Positions 1 through 8,707 of a stretch of 33,882 nt of DNA are shown in pieces (the stretch's first letter is position 1; every line of letters begins with the position of its first letter). Position numbers and translations under genes: made by a program. A model generated the notes under the pieces. The model was given only the letters and a program-made list of their open reading frames with translations. It was not told where the DNA came from and did no database searches. Source of the stretch: an uncultured Erythrobacter sp. (GTDB lineage Bacteria; Pseudomonadota; Alphaproteobacteria; Sphingomonadales; Sphingomonadaceae); assembly GCA_937899785.1 (NCBI GenBank), contig CALCCG010000098.1, positions 1-33,882 of the forward strand, written 5' to 3'.

Positions 1-761
<761 letters not shown>

Positions 762-788
762 CGGGGCGTTCCATCCTTGTGGCTGACC

Positions 789-817
789 CCCTCGCCAGAT
801 CTACTCTTGGGCGAGGG
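789..817. repeat. Perfect 8-bp inverted repeat upstream of acnA
   Basis: CCCTCGCC at 789-796 is mirrored by GGCGAGGG at 810-817, with a 13-base loop. Neither strand has a T-run after it, so it is not a convincing intrinsic terminator. It would lie in the acnA leader or at the 3' end of the EamA gene's transcript. A similar sequence (CTTGGCGAGGGAG) recurs in a hairpin at 11787. Confidence 0.5.
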
Positions 818-863
818 AGGGATCCGGGTGATCCAGGTCCGGAGAGTATTCTCGGCGCCGCAA

Positions 864-889
864 GTGCTAGACTGGGCCGCTGAGGTCAA
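864..889 (-). promoter_or_regulatory. Possible acnA housekeeping promoter
   Basis: On the minus strand TTGACC (889-884) is followed after 13 bases by CTAGCAC (870-864). This resembles the short-spaced alphaproteobacterial housekeeping pattern (TTGAC, then GCTAnA). It would start a leader of roughly 95 bases before acnA. It is a by-eye match with no experimental support. Confidence 0.35.
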
Positions 890-928
890 GGGGGGTGGCT
901 TTGTTGCGAGTCGATTGCGGTTACAGGC

Positions 929-1840
929 TCAGGATTGGCTTGCCGCTTGGCTCGGCTTGCGCGCCGCGATCCAGCATCCCGCAACGATGAGCGCGGCCCC
1001 GATGAGTGTGGGAATCGTCACTTCCTCGCGGAAGAAGAACCAGCCAAACAAGCTCGCCCACAAGAATCCGGTGTATTCCATAGAGACCAAAGCTTGCGTC
1101 TCTGCGCGCGCGTACGCCCAGGCGATCGACATCGCTCCCGCCACGGTCAGCGCGCCGGCTGCGGAAACCGACAGCAACGCGCCCGATCCGGGGGTCTCCC
1201 AAAAGAAGGGGGCGAACAGCAGCAGAACAAGTCCGCCCACTCCGCTGTGAAAAGTGGCAACTTCCACCGGGCCTGCGACCTGGCTTTGCTTGCGGATCAC
1301 CACGAAGTTGTAGGCGTAAAGCAGGGCGGAAAACCCCATTGCAGCCAAGCCATACACGAATTCAGGCGAGACGGGCTCGGCTCCTTCGCGGCCAACGCCA
1401 ATCTGTCCGCCGACAATCACCAGCGTACCGCAAAACCCCAAGAGGCTGGCTAGATAAGCGGAACGCCGAATTTCCTCCCCAAGCAGGACACGCGCGAAGT
1501 ACAAGGCGACGATGGGCGCAATAAAGCTGATCGCGATGGCTTCGGCCAGTGGCATCGTGGTGATCGCGTAAAAGAAACTCAGCGCCATGAAAGCGGAGAT
1601 GACGCCGCGCTCAACGTGCAATTTGAGCGTGCCCTGGGCCGGCCATTTTGTCCGCCGTGCGAACCAAAAGGGAGCGATTATCGCCACGCCAATCAACGAT
1701 CGCAGAACCGTCGCGCTGTACGCCCCAGCGGCGAGTGCGGCGGTCTTCATAAAGGCGTCCATCAGAGCAAGAAAGCCGACGCCGGCAGCGGCAGCGGCAA
1801 AAGGCGCCAGTCTGAAAAAGGCTGGGTTTGCAGATGTCAT
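929..1840 (-). CDS. EamA/DMT-family inner-membrane permease
   Basis: Drug/metabolite-transporter superfamily permease of 303 residues, the usual size for a two-EamA-domain protein with about ten membrane helices. The helices alternate with short loops throughout, for example LAEAIAISFIAPIVALYFAR near the middle of the first repeat and a late FLWASLFGWFFFREEVTIPT block. That FFxEE-type motif is typical of EamA repeats, as is the matching LLGEE in the first half. I take the ATG at 1840, which has an AAGGG 10 bases upstream. A start at 1882 would add 14 residues without a ribosome site. The substrate cannot be read from sequence; relatives are annotated as amino-acid, riboflavin or S-adenosylmethionine permeases. 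It is transcribed divergently from the L,D-transpeptidase gene. Confidence 0.9.
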   Translation of the reverse strand: MTSANPAFFRLAPFAAAAAGVGFLALMDAFMKTAALAAGAYSATVLRSLIGVAIIAPFWFARRTKWPAQGTLKLHVERGVISAFMALSFFYAITTMPLAEAIAISFIAPIVALYFARVLLGEEIRRSAYLASLLGFCGTLVIVGGQIGVGREGAEPVSPEFVYGLAAMGFSALLYAYNFVVIRKQSQVAGPVEVATFHSGVGGLVLLLFAPFFWETPGSGALLSVSAAGALTVAGAMSIAWAYARAETQALVSMEYTGFLWASLFGWFFFREEVTIPTLIGAALIVAGCWIAARKPSQAASQS

Positions 1841-1949
1841 GTACAGTTGGCCCTTACGGGCAAAGCCGAGCGCCGTCACCATTCAAGCGCGCAAAGCCGC
1901 GCTCTGGGCCTGATTGGTGCCGGATTCATCGCAGAGTAAGCGTGGCTGG

Positions 1950-1981
1950 TTGATAGGAAAGTGTAAGCAGGGGTATGCTTA
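1950..1981 (+). promoter_or_regulatory. Possible promoter and palindrome upstream of L,D-transpeptidase
   Basis: TTGATA (1950-1955), an 18-base spacer and TATGCT (1974-1979) form a plausible promoter for the downstream gene. The -10 lies inside a perfect inverted repeat, TAAGCA (1964-1969) / TGCTTA (1976-1981) with a 6-base loop, which could be a regulator site. Both are by-eye calls. Confidence 0.3.
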
Positions 1982-2038
1982 GAGACACAAGAGGACGCGC
2001 TGCCCCGAAGCGACGCGCTTGGGATGATCGAGGCGAAT

Positions 2039-3496
2039 ATGCAAACAGAGCACAAATTGGCGTGGACAGCCAGGCTTGTAGCCGGGCTTATGGCGGGATC
2101 TGCAATCACCAGTGCCGCGCTGGCGCAAGAGGCTGAGCGCGGCTTTGGCGAGCCGGTCGATCTGCTTCAGCAGACCGAGGTGAGCGATCCACAAGCCGCC
2201 GATGAGCCAACTGCAGAGCCAGAGCGCGCGAGCCCGGTCGAGAGCTTTGATGAGGCGTTTCCAGAGACGGTCTCCAACCCCGTTGATCAAGCCGACCTGG
2301 AAGCCGCTGGATCGCAGCCGCAGCCTTGGACGCTCGCTGGTGTCGAAGCGCTGATCGCATACATAGAGGCCATCGACGAAGAGGGGTTGGATCCGGCGGA
2401 TTACGATCTTCAAGCCCTGAAAGTGTCCGCCCAAACGGGTGCCAGTCTTGAACTGGACGAGTTGGCGTCCAAGAACTTTGTTTGGCTGGTTGAGGACATT
2501 CGAGACGGGCGCACTCCGATGGAAGCGCGCAAGCAGTGGTTTGTCGTTGATCCCGATCGTGACCGCTATCGCACCTTGGACCTTCTGGCTGAAGCAACGC
2601 AGACCGGTGATGTGGCCAGTGTGCTCAACGGTCTGCACCCGGTTCACGCTGATTACGCCGCTTTGCGCGCCGAACTCGCGGCAACTCCCGAAGAGGAGTT
2701 GGACCGGCGAAGACTCATTCGCGCCAATATGGACCGTTGGCGCTGGCTGGCGCGTGATTTGGGCACAATCCATCTGATCACCAACGTCCCCGAGTACCAG
2801 CTGCGCCTTCGTGCGGGCGCGAAGACGTTCACCTATAAGACGATTGTTGGAAAGCCCGGTCGCACCGCCACCCCGCAGCTGGCAGAAAATGTCTCAGGCG
2901 TAGTCTTCAACCCAACCTGGACGGTGCCGCAATCGATTGTTGTTGGCGAAGGGCTGGGGGAGCGCGTGCTCAACAATCCCGTTTGGGCGAAGAAGAACGG
3001 CTATAAGGCGACCAAGGGTGCCAATGGGTGGGTCACCGTTGTGCAGCAGCCGGGGCCTGGCAATTCGCTGGGTCGCATGAAGCTTGAGATGCCAAACCGC
3101 CATGCGATTTTCTTCCACGACACGCCAACCCGATGGATGTTTGACAAGCAAGGCCGTGCGCTCAGCCACGGATGCATCCGCACCGAAAAGGCTCTACAGC
3201 TGGCGATGACGGTGGCCATCCTGGGCAAAGCGGCGTCAAAAGATGAGGTCATCGAAATCGCAACTTCGGGCAAATACACCAAGGTGTTTCTTGAAGACGA
3301 AAAAACGATCCCGGCCTACATCACCTATTTCACGATGGGCACCAACACCGATGGCGAGCTGACGACGTTCAAGGACATCTATGACCGCGACGCGCCAGTG
3401 CTCGCCAGCCTCGATCAACCGCGTCAGGAAAACCGGGCGACGGTGAGCGATGACGAAGTGATCGTGATCGAGAACAACCCGCTCGCCGGGGGCTAG
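2039..3496 (+). CDS. Periplasmic L,D-transpeptidase (YkuD domain, YcbB/LdtD-like)
   Basis: Forms or remodels peptidoglycan cross-links by attacking the L,D-peptide bond of tetrapeptide stems with an active-site cysteine in the periplasm. The 485-residue protein has a Sec signal ending at about ALA|QE (residue 29). An acidic, low-complexity linker follows, then a helical region with WTLAGVEALIAYIEAIDEEG from about residue 98. The YkuD domain spans about 245-410, with the catalytic SHGCIR at 376-381 (Cys379). The start at 2039 is chosen over 2024 because GAGG lies 5 bases ahead of it. A conserved-looking C-terminal segment (IPAYITYFTM) is typical of the long YcbB-type enzymes. Its stop overlaps by 4 bases the stop of the convergent small membrane protein gene. 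Confidence 0.93.
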   Translation: MQTEHKLAWTARLVAGLMAGSAITSAALAQEAERGFGEPVDLLQQTEVSDPQAADEPTAEPERASPVESFDEAFPETVSNPVDQADLEAAGSQPQPWTLAGVEALIAYIEAIDEEGLDPADYDLQALKVSAQTGASLELDELASKNFVWLVEDIRDGRTPMEARKQWFVVDPDRDRYRTLDLLAEATQTGDVASVLNGLHPVHADYAALRAELAATPEEELDRRRLIRANMDRWRWLARDLGTIHLITNVPEYQLRLRAGAKTFTYKTIVGKPGRTATPQLAENVSGVVFNPTWTVPQSIVVGEGLGERVLNNPVWAKKNGYKATKGANGWVTVVQQPGPGNSLGRMKLEMPNRHAIFFHDTPTRWMFDKQGRALSHGCIRTEKALQLAMTVAILGKAASKDEVIEIATSGKYTKVFLEDEKTIPAYITYFTMGTNTDGELTTFKDIYDRDAPVLASLDQPRQENRATVSDDEVIVIENNPLAGG

Positions 3497-3942
3497 GCGA
3501 TTTCGCGCTCCGTCAAAACTTCGCGCCGATAAAAGGCAGCGGCGGGCAAAGCGTAGAACAACGCAATTGCGCTCCATCCAAACGGGTCGGATGAGGAAGC
3601 GAACAGTCCGAAGGCGACCGATAGGAGGGCGGCGCTGGCGGCGCTGACCAAAAGCCCTAAGCGTGTGTTCAGAGTGTCGCCCAGAATTCGCGCCAGGACG
3701 GGTCCAAAAGCGCTGACGCCGGAAGCGGTGGCTACGAAGCCCACGATAAAGGCGAGGGCGTAGGCAAAAGCGAGCACCGGCAATCCCACCCACCAAAGGC
3801 TCTGGCTTTCGCTATCGGCGAACATCAAGGGTGAAACCAAAAAAGCGGTGACCAATAAGGCCCCTGTCAAAGCGGCCCAGAGGCTCGCTGCAACAATCGG
3901 CCGGGTTTCATTCGGGAACGCGTAAGTTGGCCGATACGGCAA
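3493..3942 (-). CDS. Small four-helix membrane protein, unknown function
   Basis: I do not recognise a family. The 149-residue product has four likely membrane helices, at about residues 17-38, 49-72, 92-114 and 120-138, and a short charged C-terminus (YRREVLTEREIA). The only upstream start in frame is a TTG at 3942, four bases after the stop of the YkuD_2 gene, so it is probably translated by coupling to that gene. The start codon and the lack of a good ribosome site make the exact N-terminus uncertain. Position next to a Tat-exported peptidoglycan enzyme hints at an envelope role, which is inference only. Confidence 0.7.
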   Translation of the reverse strand: MPYRPTYAFPNETRPIVAASLWAALTGALLVTAFLVSPLMFADSESQSLWWVGLPVLAFAYALAFIVGFVATASGVSAFGPVLARILGDTLNTRLGLLVSAASAALLSVAFGLFASSSDPFGWSAIALFYALPAAAFYRREVLTEREIA

Positions 3943-3946
3943 TGTA

Positions 3947-4648
3947 TCAAAACGCCCCGGGAACGTAGCGCTGTGTGATCGTCGGGCGATCGGGTTGCAG
4001 CGCTTCCAAGTCGCCGCGCATCGCTATGCTGCCATCTTCCTGCAAGCCGATGGAATCGGCGAACAGCAAACGCCCGCCTGAAAGCTGGCGCAAGGCTACG
4101 CGAAAATCGGCCTCGCCCATCGCAAAACACCCGTTCGAACGCCCCATCCGCCCCCAGCGGGCCAGATGCTGGGGTTCGGCGTACTTCGCACGGTGCATAA
4201 CGATGTAACGGCGCAAAGCCGCCTCGTTGGTCGGGTCAAGACCGCCAAGCCGCACTGAGGTGCCGTAGCGACCCTGATACCATTCCCACGTCACATAGGC
4301 CCCGCGCGAACTCGCGTTTGAACCTTCAACGTTGGAATAATGGTTGAGCCAGCCATCGTGCTCCGGGTCAGAGCCTGAACCGTGACTGACATGGAAGCTC
4401 TGCACCTCCTGAAGACCAAGATTGACGAAATGGAACCGCTTTTGCGCTGAATGCAGGCCGTAATCGGCAATGCCAACGATATCGCGTTTCCAGATCGCTT
4501 CGCCCGCGCGGGCCAGTTCATCGCTCGCGATCTTAAACAGCACCCGGTCGCGCGCCGATCCCTTGGCCGGTTGCGCGGCCAGACGAGCCGGCAGCGTCAA
4601 GGCGGCGCCTGCGGCCACAGAGGCCTTCAAGAGATCGCGACGGTTCAT
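3947..4648 (-). CDS. Tat-exported murein L,D-transpeptidase catalytic domain protein (YkuD_2)
   Basis: Predicted periplasmic cysteine transpeptidase or carboxypeptidase of the YkuD_2 group (PF13645), acting on peptidoglycan peptides. The N-terminus NRRDLLKASVAAGAALTLPA is a twin-arginine signal, with cleavage likely after LAAQ near residue 26. The fold-specific GRSNGCFAM motif carries the probable nucleophile Cys174, preceded by the RYIVMHRA strand that supplies the conserved His. The ATG at 4648 has AGGA 8 bases upstream and puts the RR motif at residues 3-4. An ATG at 4657 or the longer frame to 4693 would push the signal inward. At 233 residues it is normal for the family. It shares only general chemistry with the YkuD enzyme encoded convergently next door. 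Confidence 0.9.
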   Translation of the reverse strand: MNRRDLLKASVAAGAALTLPARLAAQPAKGSARDRVLFKIASDELARAGEAIWKRDIVGIADYGLHSAQKRFHFVNLGLQEVQSFHVSHGSGSDPEHDGWLNHYSNVEGSNASSRGAYVTWEWYQGRYGTSVRLGGLDPTNEAALRRYIVMHRAKYAEPQHLARWGRMGRSNGCFAMGEADFRVALRQLSGGRLLFADSIGLQEDGSIAMRGDLEALQPDRPTITQRYVPGAF

Positions 4649-4732
4649 GTCGAGCATCCTACTACACAAGTGGTAGCGCGCAAGTGAACGCAATGGTTCC
4701 CGGTGTAAGGGGTCTATGTGAGGGCTGGTGTC

Positions 4733-6202
4733 CTAGGCCGCCTTCCAGCCCGGCTCTGTGCTCTCGTGAATTTCCTTGGCCGCCATGCCGAGTTTGATGA
4801 CTCCGGGCATATTGGCTTTGATCGTGTCGCCTATTGTGGCGAGCTTGGCGAGGCGTTGGTCGCCCTCCGCCAGCATCCGCGCAACCGCGGGACCGGTGGG
4901 GTGCAGGCGGCTCTTCGCGTTCCAAGCGTTGACCTTTTCGTTGCCCGCCAGGATCGCGGTGCTCATCAGATTGGCCATGACAGCATACGGGTACGTCGCG
5001 GTGCCATCGGTGAGCGGGGCCGGCGGTGCGAGATTGTTCTTCTCTTCGTCGGTCTCGAAATTGGCTTCGAGGAAGGCGGCGAGCGCGGCGCTGTAGGGCA
5101 CGAAGGGTACCTGCGCGAGTTGCAGAGTGATCGTGTCGCCATCGAAGAACGGGCGCGCGTTGTTCCGCACGCTGAAGGGCACGGCGGTGGCGGTGCAATT
5201 GATGAACAGCGTGTTTTCCGGAAGGTCCACTGTCTCTGAGGCAAAGTGCATCTTGCCCGGTTCGATTCTAGTGACGTGACCCTGACGGTAGACGTCTTTG
5301 ATCTCGCTAAGAAGCGCGACTTCGGCTTCGGAAATCACCGCGTAGTGGAACATGCTGGGTGTCACGTTTTCATCGAGGCGCAGCATGGTGCCGCGACGGC
5401 CCAGCTCTTCGAACATCTCATCGCCCGTTTCCGCCGCGTTGGCCGCTTCGACCAGATCGACCTGGAATTTCACCAGACCTTCGATCTCGTGATAGGCGGG
5501 CTGCAGCAGCTTGCGGTTGAACATCCAGCTGTCGCGCGGGCGCACCCAGCCGATCTTGTCCGCCGGAACGCCTGCCTCACGCAGCCAAACACCGGTGTCC
5601 ATTGCGGTCTTGCCGCCGCCGATGATTACATAGTGATCGGGCAGGTTTGACGTGTCTTTCCAAAGCGCAGGCAGCTCGCCTGGAATGGTGAAGCGCGTGC
5701 CCTCGGCGATCTCGTAAGCGGGTGTGTGAGTCGAAGGGACCGAGGTTTTGAACCAGGTGCCATCGACCAGTTTGCGGCGCGTGTGGATCGTCATATCCTC
5801 GCCCGAGAGAATGCCTTTGACTGTGTGGGCCTTGCCTTCGCGGGAGACGTACTCGGTCATCGGATGATATTCGACGCGACCGCTTGGCAACAGGCGTTCG
5901 CTCATGAGCTTGCTGTAATAGGCTAGGATCTCGGCGTGCGGCGCAAGCGGGAACATCCCGGCGTTGTGGCCACGTGTGTCGCGGCGGTCGGGGCAAAGTT
6001 CCATTGAGTTCACGCCATAGGTCGCGCTGGGTTGGTGCAGCGCGACGAAGGGATAGGCGTCGTTCCAGTGGCCGCCAGGCTTGGCGTGTATGTCGACGAT
6101 GGTGATATGGCAATCGGGGTCTTCGTCCAGCAGCGTGTCGACAAAGGCAAGGCCGACCGCCCCCGCGCCAACAATGAGGTAATCGGTTTCGAGGGTTGCC
6201 AT
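4733..6202 (-). CDS. FAD/NAD(P)-binding oxidoreductase, flavin monooxygenase-like
   Basis: A 489-residue cytoplasmic flavoprotein with two dinucleotide-binding folds. The N-terminal FAD site is DYLIVGAGAVGLAF at residues 7-20, followed by the acidic end of strand 2 (IVDIHAKPGGHW). A second glycine motif, VIIGGGKTAMDTG near 191-203, would bind NAD(P)H. This order matches the flavin-containing and N-hydroxylating monooxygenase superfamily. However, the classical FMO fingerprint FxGxxxHxxx(Y/F) is not evident, so the reaction and substrate are unknown. ATG 6202 has AAGGA 8 bases upstream; the frame extends to 6256 without another good site. It has no operon partner: 106 bases separate it from the protease gene behind it and 84 from the next gene ahead. 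Confidence 0.85.
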   Translation of the reverse strand: MATLETDYLIVGAGAVGLAFVDTLLDEDPDCHITIVDIHAKPGGHWNDAYPFVALHQPSATYGVNSMELCPDRRDTRGHNAGMFPLAPHAEILAYYSKLMSERLLPSGRVEYHPMTEYVSREGKAHTVKGILSGEDMTIHTRRKLVDGTWFKTSVPSTHTPAYEIAEGTRFTIPGELPALWKDTSNLPDHYVIIGGGKTAMDTGVWLREAGVPADKIGWVRPRDSWMFNRKLLQPAYHEIEGLVKFQVDLVEAANAAETGDEMFEELGRRGTMLRLDENVTPSMFHYAVISEAEVALLSEIKDVYRQGHVTRIEPGKMHFASETVDLPENTLFINCTATAVPFSVRNNARPFFDGDTITLQLAQVPFVPYSAALAAFLEANFETDEEKNNLAPPAPLTDGTATYPYAVMANLMSTAILAGNEKVNAWNAKSRLHPTGPAVARMLAEGDQRLAKLATIGDTIKANMPGVIKLGMAAKEIHESTEPGWKAA

Positions 6203-6308
6203 GCCGTTGTTCCTTGGTTGCGCTTGGGCCTGCTTGTGGCGAGCCTCTAACACCACCTGCGGCTCGCGAACATACCCAAAGCTTGCACCGGGTTTGAGCG
6301 GGGCGTGG

Positions 6309-6854
6309 CTAGCTGGAGCTTAATTGCATTGTGTCGCCGCTGATCTCCACTCGATTGAGGCGGCCAAGATAGGATTGGCCCAGCAACGAAACATCGAGGC
6401 CATTTGGGACAATAACCGCGTCAACGTTGCGCTGCGTAAGGTCGCCAATCGCGACTTCATCCAGCCGGGTCGGCACACCGTAGACCGTCCCGCTAGCGCC
6501 ACGACCGATCGGCCTTACGTCGCTCTCGTTCCAGTAAAGCCCTGCTGCCCTTGCGTCATCTCCGGTCAGCGCGATGACACTCGCGCCGGTGTCGACGAGC
6601 ATATAGGTCGACGCGCCGTTCACGCTGGTCGTCGCGTAAAAGTGCCCGTCACCCCGCCGAGCAAGCGTTTGGTCGCCGCTGAACCAAGCCGCGTTGGCGC
6701 CGCTTTCAGCGCTGTCCACACGCTCGGCTTCGTGAGCAATGTGAGGGCTTTGCCCATCGTTTCCGGATGGGTCACCCGGTGATCCCTCGCGCGGCACGAC
6801 GAGATAGGTGAAGCCAAGGATAAGGGCTGCGAACAAGGCGAGACGGCCAACCAT
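6309..6854 (-). CDS. Membrane-anchored retropepsin-like aspartic protease (clan AA)
   Basis: Predicted periplasm-facing aspartic protease of the TIGR02281/gag-asp family. It is anchored by one N-terminal helix (VGRLALFAALILGFTYLVV, residues 2-20). A polar linker follows to about residue 58, then a single pepsin-like half domain with the catalytic VDTGAS (Asp88). The second hydrophobic loop, DVSLLGQSYLGRL, near the C-terminus is the family's ILGM/LLG-type motif. As in viral enzymes, one domain per chain implies a dimer. I prefer ATG 6854, which has a weak GGA ahead, over a GTG at 6863. It begins 34 bases after the deacetylase stop, so the two are probably co-transcribed. Confidence 0.88.
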   Translation of the reverse strand: MVGRLALFAALILGFTYLVVPREGSPGDPSGNDGQSPHIAHEAERVDSAESGANAAWFSGDQTLARRGDGHFYATTSVNGASTYMLVDTGASVIALTGDDARAAGLYWNESDVRPIGRGASGTVYGVPTRLDEVAIGDLTQRNVDAVIVPNGLDVSLLGQSYLGRLNRVEISGDTMQLSSS

Positions 6855-6888
6855 GCGTTCCACTTTACGCGCCAGATGTTAAGCGGGG

Positions 6889-7806
6889 TTAAAGCGCATC
6901 CGTTTCGAAGGCGGTGTTGGTGGCCGCCATCGTCAGCATCGACCGGGCGTGGCGCGCGGCGACTTTGCGTTGATCGTCGCCATAGCCACCGCCCAGCGCC
7001 GAAGCGATCGGGAGTCCCCGCTGACGCACTTGCTCAACCACGTAGCGATCGCGCGCGGCGAGCCCCTTATCGCTCAACGCAAGGCGCCCAAGCTTGTCAT
7101 CGGCATGTGGATCAACGCCAGCCTGATAGAACACAAAGTCCGGTGCAAACCGGTCGAGCGCTGGTGGAAGGGCTTCGCTCAGCGCGGCCATAAAGCCGCT
7201 GTCATCGGTCGCGTCAGGCAGGCCGATGTCGTAGGTTGAGCGCGCCTTGCGGACCGGAAAGTTCCTCTCGGCATGGATGGAGAGCGTGGCGATATCGTCG
7301 CGGCCTGCGGTCAGACTGGCGGTGCCATCGCCTTGGTGCACGTCGAGATCGACGATAAGGATGCGCTTGGCATCGCCCTCGGCAATCAGGCGGTTCGAAG
7401 CGACGGCGAGATCGTTGAAGACGCAATAGCCGGCGCCCGTATCGGCCAACGCGTGGTGGCTCCCTGCGGCGCTGTTGGCGGCGTAGCCGTGCTCCATAGC
7501 GAGCTGTGCGGCGAGCCAGGTCCCACCATTGGTGTGGCGAACGCGGTCGCGGATGCGGGTGGTGATGGGAAAGCCGATGCGGCGTTCCTTGGCGCGCGGG
7601 ACGCGGGCCGCGAAGACCTCTTCGACATAGGCGGGATCGTGCACCGCTTCGAGCCACACTCGCGGCATTGGCTCCGGCGCGTGTTCGGTGATCGGCGCGC
7701 GGCTGGCCCGCAGCTCCTCCATCACGAGGTGGTATTTGTCGAACTTGAACGTCCCGCGTTCCGGGCGCGGGGCCATGTAGTCAGCGTGGTGGACGACGTG
7801 GAGCAT
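6889..7806 (-). CDS. Histone-deacetylase-superfamily (AcuC/HdaH-like) zinc deacetylase
   Basis: Zinc hydrolase of the arginase/deacetylase fold that removes acetyl or other acyl groups from lysines, polyamines or small amides in the cytoplasm. All family landmarks are visible in the 305 residues: tandem histidines AAGSHHA (117-118), [12 protein letters not shown] with zinc ligands Asp155 and His157, AGVDPHADD giving the third ligand Asp232, and the transition-state tyrosine in LGGGYG (Tyr275). Length is typical of bacterial class-II-like enzymes. The natural substrate cannot be read from sequence. The protease gene downstream is 34 bases away and probably shares the transcript. Start at ATG 7806; no strong ribosome site is seen. 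Confidence 0.93.
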   Translation of the reverse strand: MLHVVHHADYMAPRPERGTFKFDKYHLVMEELRASRAPITEHAPEPMPRVWLEAVHDPAYVEEVFAARVPRAKERRIGFPITTRIRDRVRHTNGGTWLAAQLAMEHGYAANSAAGSHHALADTGAGYCVFNDLAVASNRLIAEGDAKRILIVDLDVHQGDGTASLTAGRDDIATLSIHAERNFPVRKARSTYDIGLPDATDDSGFMAALSEALPPALDRFAPDFVFYQAGVDPHADDKLGRLALSDKGLAARDRYVVEQVRQRGLPIASALGGGYGDDQRKVAARHARSMLTMAATNTAFETDAL

Positions 7807-7850
7807 TGTAAGTCTGGCACAGCCTCCTGACAGTCTCTTCAGTTACTCAG

Positions 7851-8189
7851 CTAGCGACGCGCGACTTTCCAGATCCACTCATGGACATGCTCAAGGAGTG
7901 AAAGCGTTCCGAGAAAGCCCAGAAAACTAAGGACAAGGCCGATGGCAAAGCCTTCCCCTTCTTCCAGCTTATACGTTATCGTAAGCCCTAAGAGGAACGC
8001 ACCGCCAGCGATGATCCAATGCAGCGGATAGCACACCGTTTGAGCAGCCTTCCGGCTCCAAGTTCCCGAATGTGCCAAGGCGTACTCCGCCATCAAAAGC
8101 GCAACGATTGTCGCAAGCCAAAGTGGTCCGAACACAAGCCAGTCGATGTTTGCCAGTTCGCTGGTCTGGTCCTCTAGGGACCTTGTCAT
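7851..8189 (-). CDS. Small membrane protein, unknown function
   Basis: A 112-residue protein with three probable membrane helices, at about 18-38, 56-74 and 80-100, and a positively charged end (WIWKVARR). I recognise no family. Its ATG overlaps the stop of the thioredoxin-like lipoprotein gene by four bases (ATGA), so the two are translationally coupled and follow ispG in one transcript. A role with the periplasmic lipoprotein is possible but is only inferred from the overlap. Confidence 0.75.
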   Translation of the reverse strand: MTRSLEDQTSELANIDWLVFGPLWLATIVALLMAEYALAHSGTWSRKAAQTVCYPLHWIIAGGAFLLGLTITYKLEEGEGFAIGLVLSFLGFLGTLSLLEHVHEWIWKVARR

Positions 8190-8707
8190 AGGCTTGGAGG
8201 AGATGCGTCAGCCAAAGCCACCAATTCCTCAAAGATCGTATCCTCTTCCCGGCTTGCCGCGTTGCGCCAGGTGGTGGCGGTGTCGGCGTTTACCAGCTCG
8301 CCTTTAGCGGTGACGACGAGCAGGTTCGGCGTGCCTGGAAGGTCCTCAACCCCAAATCGGCGCGCGATGTCGAGGTTGTGGCCATCGCCCGATTGCGGCC
8401 TTCCCACATTGACGAAGACCAGCTCATATTCGCGCGCGATCAGCCCGGCAAAGCGCTCGGTCCCGAGCCATCCGGCCAGCGCGCGGCTGTCATGGCACCA
8501 GTTGGCGCCCATCACCAGCAGCACGCGCGTGCCCTTCTCTCCCGCACGCATGAGCGCCGCATCGACCTCAGCCTCGGCGTCATCCGAGACGGCGTAGGCC
8601 TTGGCTTCGGGGTAGTCGTGCTCGCCGCCTCGCGCCGCGTTGACCAAGGTGGCGCACCCCGTCAGCACCAGGGCGGCAAGCAGTCCGGCCAGGATCGGCT
8701 TGATCAC
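8186..8707 (-). CDS. Thioredoxin-fold lipoprotein with a single active-site cysteine
   Basis: A 173-residue exported protein. The N-terminus is a lipoprotein signal with lipobox LTGC (acylated Cys18). A thioredoxin-like domain follows, with the redox strand [13 protein letters not shown] and the cis-proline segment GTPNLL (Pro127). The site is WC71-HD-S74, so the resolving cysteine of the CxxC pair is a serine. No other cysteine exists beyond the lipid-bearing one. This suggests a reductase or chaperone working through mixed disulfides, or a non-redox role, rather than a classical oxidoreductase. It starts with GTG at 8707, overlapping the ispG stop by four bases (GTGA). It ends in an ATGA overlap with the next gene. 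Confidence 0.88.
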   Translation of the reverse strand: MIKPILAGLLAALVLTGCATLVNAARGGEHDYPEAKAYAVSDDAEAEVDAALMRAGEKGTRVLLVMGANWCHDSRALAGWLGTERFAGLIAREYELVFVNVGRPQSGDGHNLDIARRFGVEDLPGTPNLLVVTAKGELVNADTATTWRNAASREEDTIFEELVALADASPPSL

